Assembly: GCA_963682055.1 (NCBI GenBank)
Contig: OY821741.1
Span: 4,781,501-4,845,500 of the forward strand
DNA from: Primula veris
Lineage: Eukaryota > Streptophyta > Magnoliopsida > Ericales > Primulaceae
DNA length: 64,000 nt
Direction: 5' to 3'
The first letter of the stretch is position 1; the number at the start of each line of letters is the position of its first letter. The position numbers were made by a program, and so were the translations under genes. The notes below the pieces were generated by a model. That model saw only the letters and a program-made list of their open reading frames with translations, ran no database searches and was not told where the DNA came from. Shown here piece by piece: positions 1 through 10,210 of this stretch.

Positions 1-329
1 GATCACAACATTGGACTTTAAATCTCCGATCATAACTATTATTCGGATGCCGAATTAGAAAACTCATAACGAGTTGGTTTGGATTGTAATTTGAGACGGT
101 TCGGTCCGTTTTTTTCCCCACACACCCCTAATGGTAACTGTGAAAACTAACGTTATTTCTTCTGACACAGGGCATTGCCCTTTACAAATTTATAAAATTT
201 CAATTTGTTTTTTTTTTTATATTTGAGAATTAAATAAGGCTGGTTTCCAAGTAATAACTTTGACTCCACATGGATGATTAGGGGTTAAATTATAAGCAAT
301 AGATCTGCCTAGAGGCTATACAAAACATT

Positions 330-470
330 TTTAATATATAGGCATATTAATATATGAATAGTCAGAACTTAATATATCAATTTTTAATATATAGGCATAT
401 TAATATATGAATAGTAAATAAATTGTATAAATCCAATGCCATGTGCATCGGAACTTAATATATCAATTTT
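330..470. repeat. Short direct repeat, about 52-bp period
   Basis: A block reading TAATATATAGGCATATTAAT occurs near 338 and again near 390, each followed by ATATGAATAG. A partial third unit (AACTTAATATATCAATTTTT) lies near 452. No gene is visible in bases 1-633. This is AT-rich spacer, and I see nothing else in it beyond a short TTCGGTCCG-rich stretch near 100. Confidence 0.5.
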
Positions 471-1191
471 TCCCCATCTTCAAATAATTAAGCAAATTTG
501 GTTAAAATCTGCAACCAAATAATGCCTTGATACTTGGACCTTCTTCTTCGGTTCCTCCGTTAATTTCGTTTAGAAGTCAAAAACTCTAAGATGGATGGAC
601 TCGTATTTTTTCTCATCCTAAAGATTTAAGTGTAATTCCTAACGTAAACCGACAACTTCCCGAATTAAGTAATTAATAACCAATAGTTGAGTGCACAAAA
701 TAAAAACGATGGGAGAACATTGAAGGCATGACATTGTCGCAGTGGCATGCATCTTGTAACTAAAATAATACACAAGTCGAAACTGAGAAGACAAAGTTGA
801 ACTTATTTAGAGAGATCAGAACAGAAATAGCTAGATAGACTTATAGAGAAACGGAAGAGATTCGGTATGCAATGTCAAAGTTACCATAATAATTTTCTTC
901 TATTTGCCAAATGAAGGAAAACATCAAAGCAAATTCACCATCCAAAGTACTTGATAAAGGTGCAATTTCTCCTTCATTCTAAGGTTCATGTTTATGTTTT
1001 TATCAATCAGACATCAAACATGCAAGAAATATGTTTTCTTTAAAAAAATATTGCAGACCAGACCCTGAAATTGCTATTTCAGTTCAAAAGGATTACAAAT
1101 TTGTAAACAACTTTATCGATAGAGACAATTTATTTAACTTCAAAATCAGAAAAAGAAGAATGCAACAAAATCTTAAATCGTGATGAAAGGC

Positions 1192-3695
1192 TTAGAGAAC
1201 ACTAGGATCCACGACTGCATATTTCAACAATTCTTCGTCCCTTGAAAAGATATCCATCTGCTCTTCCGGGAGATTAACCCATGCTTCAATTCCCGTGCCA
1301 TCTCTCGTGTCCATCAAAACTGTGAAATAAGGCGCACGAGTATGAGTCGCTACCCATATCGGTTTTCCCCAACCAAAATCGGCTTCATAAAATGGGAATT
1401 TATTCCAACTTGTAATATTAAATGTGTTTTTAGCTTCAGACTGCGGCATTATTACCTCCGCCATTTTCTCAATGGTCGACATAAACCTCTTCATAAATTG
1501 TTGTCCATCAAGTATATTCGTGTATGCTTCACGTGACCTTTTTAGCTCCTCCCTGTAAAGGTTTATCAAATAAGGCAACTCAATTTCACCTCTCCCATTT
1601 GTCACTATCTGCGTCTCGACCAAGTTCCCAAAAGTTTGGTCGCTAATGGGAGGTGGCAGCACTTTGCGTAAATTAAAAGGCGTGAGTATAAAAGATGGCA
1701 CAGGGGAACCACCTGTGGTTTTTATTGACGTTTTCATCTTAATACGCCATATAAATGCCGTAACTATTTCTTGACGCGAAGTCCAAGGAATGTTTTCATT
1801 TGTCGCTGTTTCTTGGAGGGCAGCAAGTTTGGTAGCTGTATGAAATTCCTATCCGCTGTTCTAGTTGCAGTTTTGCAGTTAGGTTCTAAGTGAGGTTGCA
1901 AACACAGTTGGAACCCAGTGTATAAATGGACAGAACTGTAAAAAGTTAAATATACGTAAATTAAATCACACGCACATTTAACAACGGAGTTCACCTAACT
2001 AGGCTACGTCTCCGGGGCACTTACCCAGATTATGATATTATAAAAAGCTTACAATATAGGACTCAAGTATTAACGAAAAACACTTAGACTCCCTCTAGGT
2101 TTTTCTGCCTATCTCTATATTGCTCCTACTCTATAACTATCACTTATAAATCAATGGCATCCCACCATTGTTTTCTTTTTAAATCTCACGTGTATTCTCT
2201 CAAGAATGGGTTCTTTATAATTTAGAACACACACCTTTTTACAAGCTAGGTTATAAACTATTTATACAAGTAAAACAATCTTCTTGCTTCAAGATCTTTC
2301 ATGATTGCTTTGACTTGAATCTTTCCATGTATGAGCAAACTTTTCAGCGTGGATTGACTCCAATCATCATTAGTATTTCCTGTTTAATAACAAGTTTGAT
2401 AATAGGAGTTAGACTTTTCTTTTAACTAGGAAACATATAAAGATAATATCTTTTAGAGATAATATCTTTTCATATACATATGAAACATTTAACTCCATAT
2501 TACATTCAATCTTTTAAACGTGTTATACTGATTTTGATAAGGAACAAAGATTGAAACAAGTGATAAAGATTTGCATAAGAATAGAGATATAGATTTCCTA
2601 GTTTAAAGTAAACATATCTATAAAAACTAATCTCCTTATATCTTTTAAGAAACATCTTTCCTTATCACTTTAATATTCTCAATATAAAAGAACTTAAACC
2701 TTTTAAAACCATATGAGAATATATACTGCATACTTTAAAACAAATAATTATCATTAAAGAATAGTAATGCAGATTTACAGAACTAGACAGAATTCTGAAG
2801 AACAGCAGGTTGGAACTGTGGTTGCAACTGAGGTTGCAACTGATACTTGAAACCACCAACGCTGTCTAATCAGGTTGTAACTGAGGTTGCAACATTGCTT
2901 GTAACCTAACAACAACTGTCTCAGTAGTTTGTAACTGAGGTTGCAACATTGCTTGAAACCTAACAACTCTGTCTTAGTTCATAATAAACAGATAGGATTA
3001 TTTAGTGAAAACCATTAGACAACAAATAGAATTTATACCAGAAATCTAGTCCTAACACTGTAAACACAAATCTCTTTGTTTTGTCATTTATTTGAACAAA
3101 ATCGCAACCCTGCTCCCCCGATATGAAAAGCTCTTTGACTGCAGGGAAAACTATAGAACTACCAAACTCTGGGATTTTTACGATATCGGATGATTTTCCA
3201 ATAGCTGTATCCGCCCAAGCATTTATGAAAGTGGTAAAAGTACTGGCATCTGATACTTTGTGAGAGAAGTTCATCCCAATAGCTAACCCGCCGCACTTGA
3301 AAAAGTTGACCTGAACGATAAGAAGAGGGCGTGTACCCTTTTCCCAATAGTCGTCCGAAACAAAATGTAAAAACATTTCATGATTAGGTTTTTCAAGATA
3401 TTCCTTGAGACAAGAATCTATTTTAGCTTCCACAAACTCAACACCGTCGTCTTCTCCAAAACTAACACTCATTCGGTCTCTAATTCTTCCGACGAAAGGG
3501 TAAAAGCGGATCAGGATTTGAGATAGGGATGATTTTAGGCATTGGGTCCTTTTTGTGACCACCTCTTCGATATCATCGCTAGAGGTGTTTTCGTAGAAGA
3601 AGTACACGTAGTTGGTCCAAAATGCTAAGTTTAAAACTATCAGGAATTGGGGAACAAGGCTTGATGGTTTCTTTGGCAACAATATTGACCTTCAT
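1192..3695 (-). pseudogene. BAHD acyltransferase pseudogene A (vinorine synthase-like), split by a solo LTR
   Basis: BAHD enzymes transfer acyl groups from acyl-CoA to alcohols or amines in the cytosol. The copy keeps an HKVSD acyl-transfer motif (HxxxD) in its N-terminal half, and the C-terminal half keeps DFGWG and runs to a natural stop (TAA at 1192-1194). Two lesions break it. First, a 20-nt deletion relative to copy B, near 3608-3613 just after the LDQL codons, shifts the frame. Second, a 1,217-bp LTR (1841-3057) splits the codons after RFVFT; without the LTR the frame is continuous on both sides. The start ATG at 3695 aligns with copy B. The closest families I recognise are vinorine synthase and salutaridinol acetyltransferase-like BAHDs. 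The substrate cannot be told. Confidence 0.85.
1841..3057 (-). mobile_element. Solo LTR, Copia-type, inserted in BAHD copy A
   Basis: The 1,217-bp insertion starts TG and ends CA and is flanked by a perfect 5-bp target duplication, CTGTA (1836-1840 and 3058-3062). The uninterrupted sequence is present in copy B at 6218. Read on the minus strand it begins TGTTAGGACTAG. Inside is the stretch GGGTAAGTGCCCCGGAGACG followed by a CCGTTGTTAAATGTGCGTGTG-like block, which resembles the R/U5 region of many plant Copia LTRs. A short tandem array of GAGGTTGCAAC-type units lies at 2815-2960. No internal retrotransposon domain is present, so this is a solo LTR. Confidence 0.85.
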
Positions 3696-3818
3696 TTTTT
3701 TGTTGGATTTTTGTTTAGCTCTTACTCTCTTTTTTTTTTTTTTTTGCTTGAGTTGATGACTTGTGTTCTTTTGCTTTTGAGCTGAATAGCTGATGTATTA
3801 TTTGAAAAAATGGAGTTA

Positions 3819-3826
3819 GTTTTATA
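3819..3826 (-). promoter_or_regulatory. TATA box of BAHD copy A
   Basis: TATAAAAC on the minus strand, about 125 bp upstream of the ATG at 3695. The equivalent box is kept in copy B. The promoter was duplicated with the gene. Confidence 0.5.
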
Positions 3827-4185
3827 GGGAAATGAAATTTATAGTTGTAACATAAATATTGATCACCCATACTTGTAAGTGCACGGTATATCTAATGTAA
3901 TAACTCATTAATATTTGAAGCAACTTCAAAGTTTGAAAAGAAGGAGAAAAATAGACAAATAAACAAATATAAACCATACAATCTTTTTAAGTTTTTTAAC
4001 GAACTGATACGATTTAATTCTCAATCTGGTGATTGTGGTTATTACTCGAAATGCTGTTATTTTTTAAGGGAAAATTAGACCAAATATTTCAGATCTTTAC
4101 TTGGATATGGTAATTAACATTTCAGATAATACAATCAAAATAATCTATAATAACTATAATTGGCAGTTGGAGAATTTAAAACAAA

Positions 4186-4856
4186 TTATCATGGTTCAAG
4201 CCACACGAAATAAATGTCCTCATCTGTACTTCAGTAACCAAGTCACGGGATGCACGCGATATCTTATTTATTTACTCTGTTCGTCCTAAAATAATAGTTT
4301 ATTACAAACCTACTTATAAATTTTGATCGGTTAATATCTTGTATCAAAATTACTGAAATAAAAAAAATTAAAAGTTAATCATATAGTTCAAAAGTTAAAT
4401 TACATTATTCAAATTTAAAAAAATTCATTTCTATAACAAGTAGGTAATTAACATTTTAATGAATCATAAATATAACTATTATGTGAATACTTAAATAAAG
4501 AGGAAAATTTAGAAAAATTATCCTTGATGAAGAATTAAGCAGTGGTGGAACCTTTTTGAAATTAAAAGAGCATGTACTTTTGTTAAATCCAACATGGGGA
4601 CATATTTTTAAAGGCTTGTTTGGTTGCATTTTGTGAAGAAGAAAAACCCATTTTATGAAATAATGCTTTTATCAAATATTTAAGCCAAAAACAAACCATA
4701 ATACCTCTTTCGTCCCCAAAAGATGGTCATGTTTCTTAAATCTTGTCCCAAAAAAATATTCCACTTACATGTAAAATGTGTTTAGGAAATAAAACATCTT
4801 TTGGGACAATATTCAAGAACTAGGAATTTTTCCTGTGACGAACAGACCAGTAAAAA
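4186..4856. other. Spacer between BAHD duplicates with partial MITE debris
   Basis: No gene is visible. At 4275-4450 there is a stretch (CTCTGTTCGTCC start, then a TTTTGATCGGTTAATATCTT block) that matches one arm of the foldback element at 32912-33147. At 4700-4810 there is a short inverted pair built on CCCAAAAGATG and CATCTTTTGGG. Both look like decayed Stowaway-like remnants. Confidence 0.4.
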
Positions 4857-5040
4857 CACTACAAAAAATATGTACAAATAGCTATATGGAAATTATAACG
4901 GCTCTTTTTGTGACGAGTTTATTAGTTACGGTTTTTATGACTGGTTTGTGACATGTTCGTCAATTTGTAACAGTTTTGTGACAGCATAGTCAATTTGTGA
5001 CAGATTTCGACTCTTATAAAATCAACATTATTTTGTAGTG
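4857..5040. mobile_element. CACTA-type MITE, copy 1
   Basis: A 184-bp element beginning CACTACAAAAAATA and ending TATTTTGTAGTG, flanked by the 3-bp target duplication AAA on both sides. The interior carries repeated TTTGTGACAG motifs shared with the copies at 15141 and 33710. It has no coding capacity, so it would depend on an En/Spm (CACTA) transposase elsewhere. Confidence 0.85.
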
Positions 5041-5568
5041 AAACCGTCGAAGAAAGAGTAGAAGAGAACTAGACTCTTTAAGTAAGTGTCTTTCCATTAA
5101 GCAAGCACGGTATAATCTTGGCAAATAAGATTAAACGTAATTCCTAACGTAATCCGACAACTTCCCAAATTAAATAATAACCGGTAGTTTGAGTGCACAA
5201 AATAAAAACGATGACAGAACATTAAAGGGACATTGTCGCATTGGCATCTTGTAACTCGAATAATACACAAGTAGTAATCGAGAAGACAAAGTTGTACTTA
5301 TTTGGAGAGATCGGAACATAAATAGATACAATGTACAATCCCTATTTTATTGTATTGTTCTTGTTTGTTCTTTTATCAATCAGACATCACACATACAATA
5401 AAAATGTGTTTTTTTAAAAATAATATTTTCAACCATACCGCGAAATTGCCATTTCGGTTTAGAAGGGTTGCAAATTAGTAAACAACTTGATTGATACAAA
5501 CAAATTTATTTTACTTGAAAATCAGAACAAGAAGAATGCAACAAAATCATAAAATCCTGATTAAAGGC

Positions 5569-6872
5569 TTAGAGAGCACTAGGATCCACGACTGCATATT
5601 TCAACAATTCTTCGTCACTTGAAAAGATATCCATCTGTTCTTCTGGGAGATTAACCCAGGCTTCAATTCCTGTCCCATCTCGTGTTCATCAAAACCGTGA
5701 CATAAGGCGAAGGGTTGTGAGTGGCCTACCCATATAGGTTTTCCCCAACCAAAATCATCTTCATAAAATGGGAATTTATTCCAACTTGATATAGTAAATG
5801 CGTTTTTAGCTTCCGGCTGCGGCTTTATTAGCTCCACCATTTTCTCGCCGATCACCATAAACCTCTCCATAAATTGTTGTCCATCAAGTATATTCTTGTA
5901 TGCTTCACGTGACCTTTTAACCTCCTGATCCCTGTATAGATTTATCAGGTAAGGCAACTCAATTTCTCCGCTCTCGTTTGTCACTATCTGCATCTCAATC
6001 AAGTTCCCAAAAGTTTGGTCGCTAATGGGAGGTGGCAGCACTTTACGAATATTAACAGACGTGAGTAGAGAAAATGGCACAGAGGAACCACCTGCTCTTT
6101 TTATCAACATTTTCATCCCAATACGCCATATAAATGCCGTAACTGTTTCCGTACGCGGAGTCCATTGGATGTTATCATTCGTCGCTGTTTCTTGGAGGGC
6201 AGCAAGTTTGGTCGCTGTAAACACAAATCGCTTTGTTTTTTCATTTATTTGAACAAAATCACCAGCTCTCTCCCCCGATATGAAAAGCTCTTTGACTGCA
6301 GGGAAAACTATAGAACTACCAAACTCTGGGATTTTTACGGTATCGGATGATTTTCCGATAGCTGTATTGGCCCAAGCATTTATGAAAGACGTAAAAGTAC
6401 CAGCATCTGATACTTTATGAGAGAAGTTCATCCCAATAGCTAATCCACCGCACTTGAAAAAGTTAGCTTGAACGATAAGAAGAGGGCGTGTACCTTTTTC
6501 CCAATAGTCGTCGGAAACAAGATGTAAAAACATTTCATAATTTTGTTTTTCAAGATATTCCTTAAGAGTGGAATCTATTTTAGCTTCCACAAACTCGACA
6601 CCATCGTCTTCACCAAAACTAACACTCATTTGGTCTCTAATTCTTCCGGCAAAAGGGTAAAAGCGGGTCAGGATTTCAGAGAGGGATAATTTTAGGCACT
6701 GGGTCCGTTTTGCGACCACCTCATTAATATCCTTGCTAGAGGTATTTTCGTAGAAGAAGTGCGCTTTAATGTACAGTGGGGAGCCTAGTTGGTCTAAAAT
6801 GCTCAGTTTAAAACTATCAGGAAATAGGGAACAAGGCTTGATGGTTTCTTTGGCAACAATCTTAGCCTTCAT
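5569..6872 (-). pseudogene. BAHD acyltransferase copy B (vinorine synthase-like), frameshifted C terminus
   Basis: A single-exon BAHD reading frame of 423 codons from ATG 6872 to a stop at 5601. It carries HKVSD at about residues 152-156 (HxxxD catalytic motif) and DFGWG at about 373-377. Shortly after DFGWGKPIWV, aligning with copy A shows one extra base near 5728 and then two missing bases near 5678. The net shift of -1 replaces the last roughly 45 residues with unrelated sequence and misses the ancestral stop, still visible as TTA at 5569-5571. The family needs its C-terminal barrel, so the product is probably inactive. Sequencing errors at the two spots could restore the frame, so I hold the pseudogene call at moderate confidence. 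Confidence 0.75.
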
Positions 6873-6947
6873 TTTTGTTGGATTTTGGTTCAGCTTTTAC
6901 TTTTCTTTTGCCTTTGAGCTGATGAATTATCTGGAAAAATGGAGTGA

Positions 6948-6955
6948 ATTTTATA
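6948..6955 (-). promoter_or_regulatory. TATA box of BAHD copy B
   Basis: TATAAAAT on the minus strand, about 75-80 bp upstream of the ATG at 6872, at the same place as in copy A. This fits a plant core promoter. Confidence 0.5.
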
Positions 6956-7781
6956 GGGAGATGCAATTGATAGTCGGATTATATTGATTGACCGACCACC
7001 CAAACTGCACAGTTTATTTAAAATAGTTTGTTTATACAGCTATTTTTAAGTGAAAGCCCACATGTTCTGGTAGAGCAACTCATTTCGAGTAACTTCAAAG
7101 TTTGAAAAGAAGAAAAAAAAAAAGATAAACGAACCGATACATGTTATCGAAATGTTTTTATTTCTGAAGGATGAAAAAAACAGCCGTGTGTAAAGTGTTA
7201 AGTGATGCAGTATATATATGTCAGATCTTTACTTGGCTATAGTAAACATTTGTGTACATAGATAGATAGTAATACAATCAAGATAGTCTATAATATCTGC
7301 AACTACAATGCCTTCTCTGATGACGGTCTATAATAACTGCAATTTGGCAGATTAGATAATTCAAAAAAAAAAAAAAAAAAAAAACTAGCGACAGGAAACA
7401 TTTTTTGTTCGAGGTTGAAAGGGTATTTTAGACTTTTGCCAGAACACAAAACATGGGAACCGGCTCATTGTTTTATTATTGCTGAAATAAGAGATCTAAA
7501 ACATGGGACAAATCAATGCCCCCGTGTTGGCCTTAAGAATGCCATTCCGTTCACAAAAGTTGGAAACATTACTGAATAACTTGAGATACAAACAGAGCCT
7601 ATAGCTGCATTCACGCTACTAAGTCTCGTTTTCCAAACCCATTTTCAAGTGGCGCAATCGAAACTTGTAGGAACAAAGAAAACCTGAATTTTACAACCCC
7701 TTCGACATTTGTTATCAGTTTTTTCATTTGTCTTGGCTGCACCATTACTTCTTAAAGCTGGAACAACTATAGAGGACAATG

Positions 7782-9654
7782 TTAAATTGAACATTTCACC
7801 ACCTTTCTCATAATGATATCTTTGACGAAGAGAGGGAGATGGTGCATGATTTCCATAATAGTTGAAAACCGACCATAAGAGAACCACGCAGGTGGATTTT
7901 TCTTCAGCAGTTTCTCAACCGTCTTTTCCGCAAATTCCTCTGAAGGGGTTGCTTCTGAGGCATGAGGGGGGATGGCACTTTCTCGCATCACCGCGGCGAA
8001 ACTTTTATATAATTTCCACTTAGGCATATGGTCATACTCCGCTATAGCTGAATCTATTATGTTCGACTTAATTAGTCCAGGGGCAACAGTAGTGACATCT
8101 ATCCCGAAAGGCTTGAGCTCCAATCTGTAAATCATAGTTGGATAAAAGAAAATCAGAAGAGATTATATTGGTCCTATACTCCTAATCATCCAAAAGTTAA
8201 AAGAGTTAAGATCTATTTGGTATATATTTATTTCTAATGTAATTGTTCCATTCCTACTATATATGAAAAGCATAATTAAGCACCCAGAAAACAAGAAAAG
8301 GGGGCACGGGTGGGCTACTTGACAAAGGGTCTGTATCATCCTTCGTGAGAAAGCAAATTAATGAGTCAACCTTATTTAACTTAAAAGTGAAACAGAAGCA
8401 AATGAAGCAAGATATGGCGAGTCAAAACTTCCTAGTGGCAGAAGTACGTAGAATCAGGGCCGATCCAGGATTTCTTCTCCGAGTTAAAATACACTTCAAC
8501 TTGCATAACATCTCTATAAAGTTTATATATTATTTCAAAAGTGTGAATTCTCCTATATTTTAAGATGAAATGAATTTCTCTTACAAACCTCAGACAATCA
8601 GATAGTGCGTGAATAGCAGCTTTGGATGCAGCATAAACACCTGACCACGGTAAAGGGGACAAAACACTGACACTTCCGAGATTTACGATTTTTCCCTTCT
8701 TCCTAGAGGCCATGTGAGGGACCACTGCTTGTATCAACCTCAACGAACCTTCCCAGAAGATAATTAAAAAAGAAAACCATTCAACAAGATGGTATTGGTA
8801 AACGGTAACTACTAACTAATGATGTATCACTCTTACAAAGTTCTGGCACATAGGTTCAATACAATTTTAGCCTAGTCACTGTATTGGTTCATTTTCACCC
8901 AAGACACTGTATTAAAAGTTGGAAAAAAGGTTGTGTCTGTTTCACATGATTGTCTAATTCCGTATTCGTCTTTCTCCGCGAATGATTACACCATTCTGGT
9001 AAAAAGAAAAGTCTTTCGCGTTTTAATTGAACTTTCTTTATTGTATTAAAAGCGGTTCAAATGACGCTTGTTGGTTAATCACTATCTTAAATTCGTGGGT
9101 ATTTTCAAATGATTATAAGTTCATGACTAATGACACAAATACAAACTTTTGTCCCTTTAAAATGTTACATGTGATTTAAAGCAAAAGTTAGATACCCCAT
9201 GCTATCAATTTTCAAAATCCAATGGGCATAAAGATTATTTGAAAAAGGCATAGTTCATGAGGGTTGTTTGCTTTTTACCCTAAAATAAATTAACTTACTC
9301 ACCAAAGACATTGGTGTCGAAAACATTTTGCACTGAAGAGAGAGAGATCTCAGCCATTGGGCCAACACGATAGACTCCAGCATTGTTAACCAATATGTCT
9401 ATCTTCCCAAACTTCTCCATAACATTGGATACGACACATCAGACACTCTCGTTGGACGTTACGTCTACCTCATGGAGAAAGAATCTACCGCCAACATCGT
9501 CTGCCAGGTCAGCCATCGAATGCATGGAGCGAGCGGTAGCTACCACCATGCAGTGTCCCATGGCAGCAAAGGTGCTTGCTAATGAATGACCTATTCCACC
9601 GGTCGTGCAACCGCTGATTAAAACCACCAGCTTTACATCGTCCTTCAGTTCCAT
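7782..9654 (-). pseudogene. Short-chain dehydrogenase/reductase (1-acyl-DHAP reductase-like) with one nonsense codon
   Basis: Three exons with canonical splice sites: 9654-9303, 8748-8589 and 8124-7782. The phases join exactly to 284 codons plus a stop, a normal classical-SDR length. The cofactor motif GCTTGGIG is at residues 15-22, VNNAG follows, and the catalytic YAASK is at 156-160. The group resembles plant and yeast NADPH-dependent 1-acyldihydroxyacetone-phosphate reductase. Codon 72 (9439-9441) is TGA, so only about 71 residues would be made. CGA (Arg) to TGA is the simplest origin, a C-to-T change at a CpG. Everything else looks intact, so this is a very recent pseudogene, an allele, or a base-calling error. 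I chose the ATG at 9654 because the region upstream lacks an in-frame ATG. Confidence 0.8.
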
Positions 9655-9725
9655 CTGAGATTTAGATAGAGATGTATAGGAGTGAGTTTGATGGTCCAAT
9701 GATGAAAGTTTAACTGTTCTTACCC

Positions 9726-9734
9726 AAATATATA
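9726..9734 (-). promoter_or_regulatory. Possible TATA box of the SDR gene
   Basis: TATATATTT on the minus strand, about 75 bp upstream of the ATG at 9654. The location is plausible, but the sequence is common in this AT-rich DNA. Confidence 0.35.
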
Positions 9735-9951
9735 GTGCATTGTTTAATATTTCCTGTAGTCATGTGTTACATGAGCTTAGTTTTCTATCTTAGACTATGA
9801 TTGTTAAACATCCCATATCTTAGTCCAACCACTTTTTCTTAAAGTTTAAGCATTCTGGAACAAAAATATTGTAGTAATTTTATGTGACACATGAATGATT
9901 ATATAAACTTTTAGGCTTTAGAGATACGTTAAATAGGCCGGCGGACTCACA

Positions 9952-10170
9952 TAGGGGGCGAATCCAGGACTAGCAAATGGAGGTGTCGAATTTACACAAA
10001 ACATAATGTTACATGAATAAAAAACTACCGTGTGGGGTGTCAAATCATCATTTTCAACAAATTATAGTGAAACAAAAAGATACATAGTAAGAAAGTAATA
10101 TAATAAAAAATCAATTATAGGGGTCATGGAGGTGTCGTGACCCTATATGGTCGCCATCATTTCAAAAATA
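9952..10170. mobile_element. Possible degenerate hAT-like MITE
   Basis: The stretch starts AGGGGGCGAATCCAGGACTA and later contains GGAGGTGTCGTGACCC. Both resemble the CAGGGGCGAAGCCAGG start and GGGTGCCGTGGCACCC interior of the clear hAT MITE at 17980-18165. No target duplication can be read, so the limits are approximate. Confidence 0.35.
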
Positions 10171-10210
10171 CAATTTGTTATATTTTTGAAAGGATAATGC
10201 CTTTCTTTTC

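Larger units (their letters stand above)
634..4185 (-). repeat. Tandem segmental duplication, copy A (BAHD gene and flanks)
   Basis: This stretch matches 5131-7372 in the same orientation. It includes the 3' flank (the CCTAACGTAA...CGACAACTTCCC block at 636 and 5134), the BAHD coding sequence, the promoter and about 300 bp upstream (CAGATCTTTACTTGG near 4092 and 7226). Subtracting the 1.2-kb LTR insertion in copy A, both copies are about 2.3 kb. The two are separated by about 0.95 kb of spacer. Confidence 0.8.
5131..7372 (-). repeat. Tandem segmental duplication, copy B
   Basis: Partner of 634-4185 in the same orientation. It retains the 3' flank, the gene and the promoter. It lacks the LTR found in copy A, so that LTR inserted after the duplication, or into copy A alone. 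Confidence 0.8.

Noticed and set aside
8449..8580. Another hAT-like MITE starting CAGGGCCGATCCAGG in SDR intron 2
   Set aside because: Only one end is suggestive; I could not find a right end or an 8-bp duplication.
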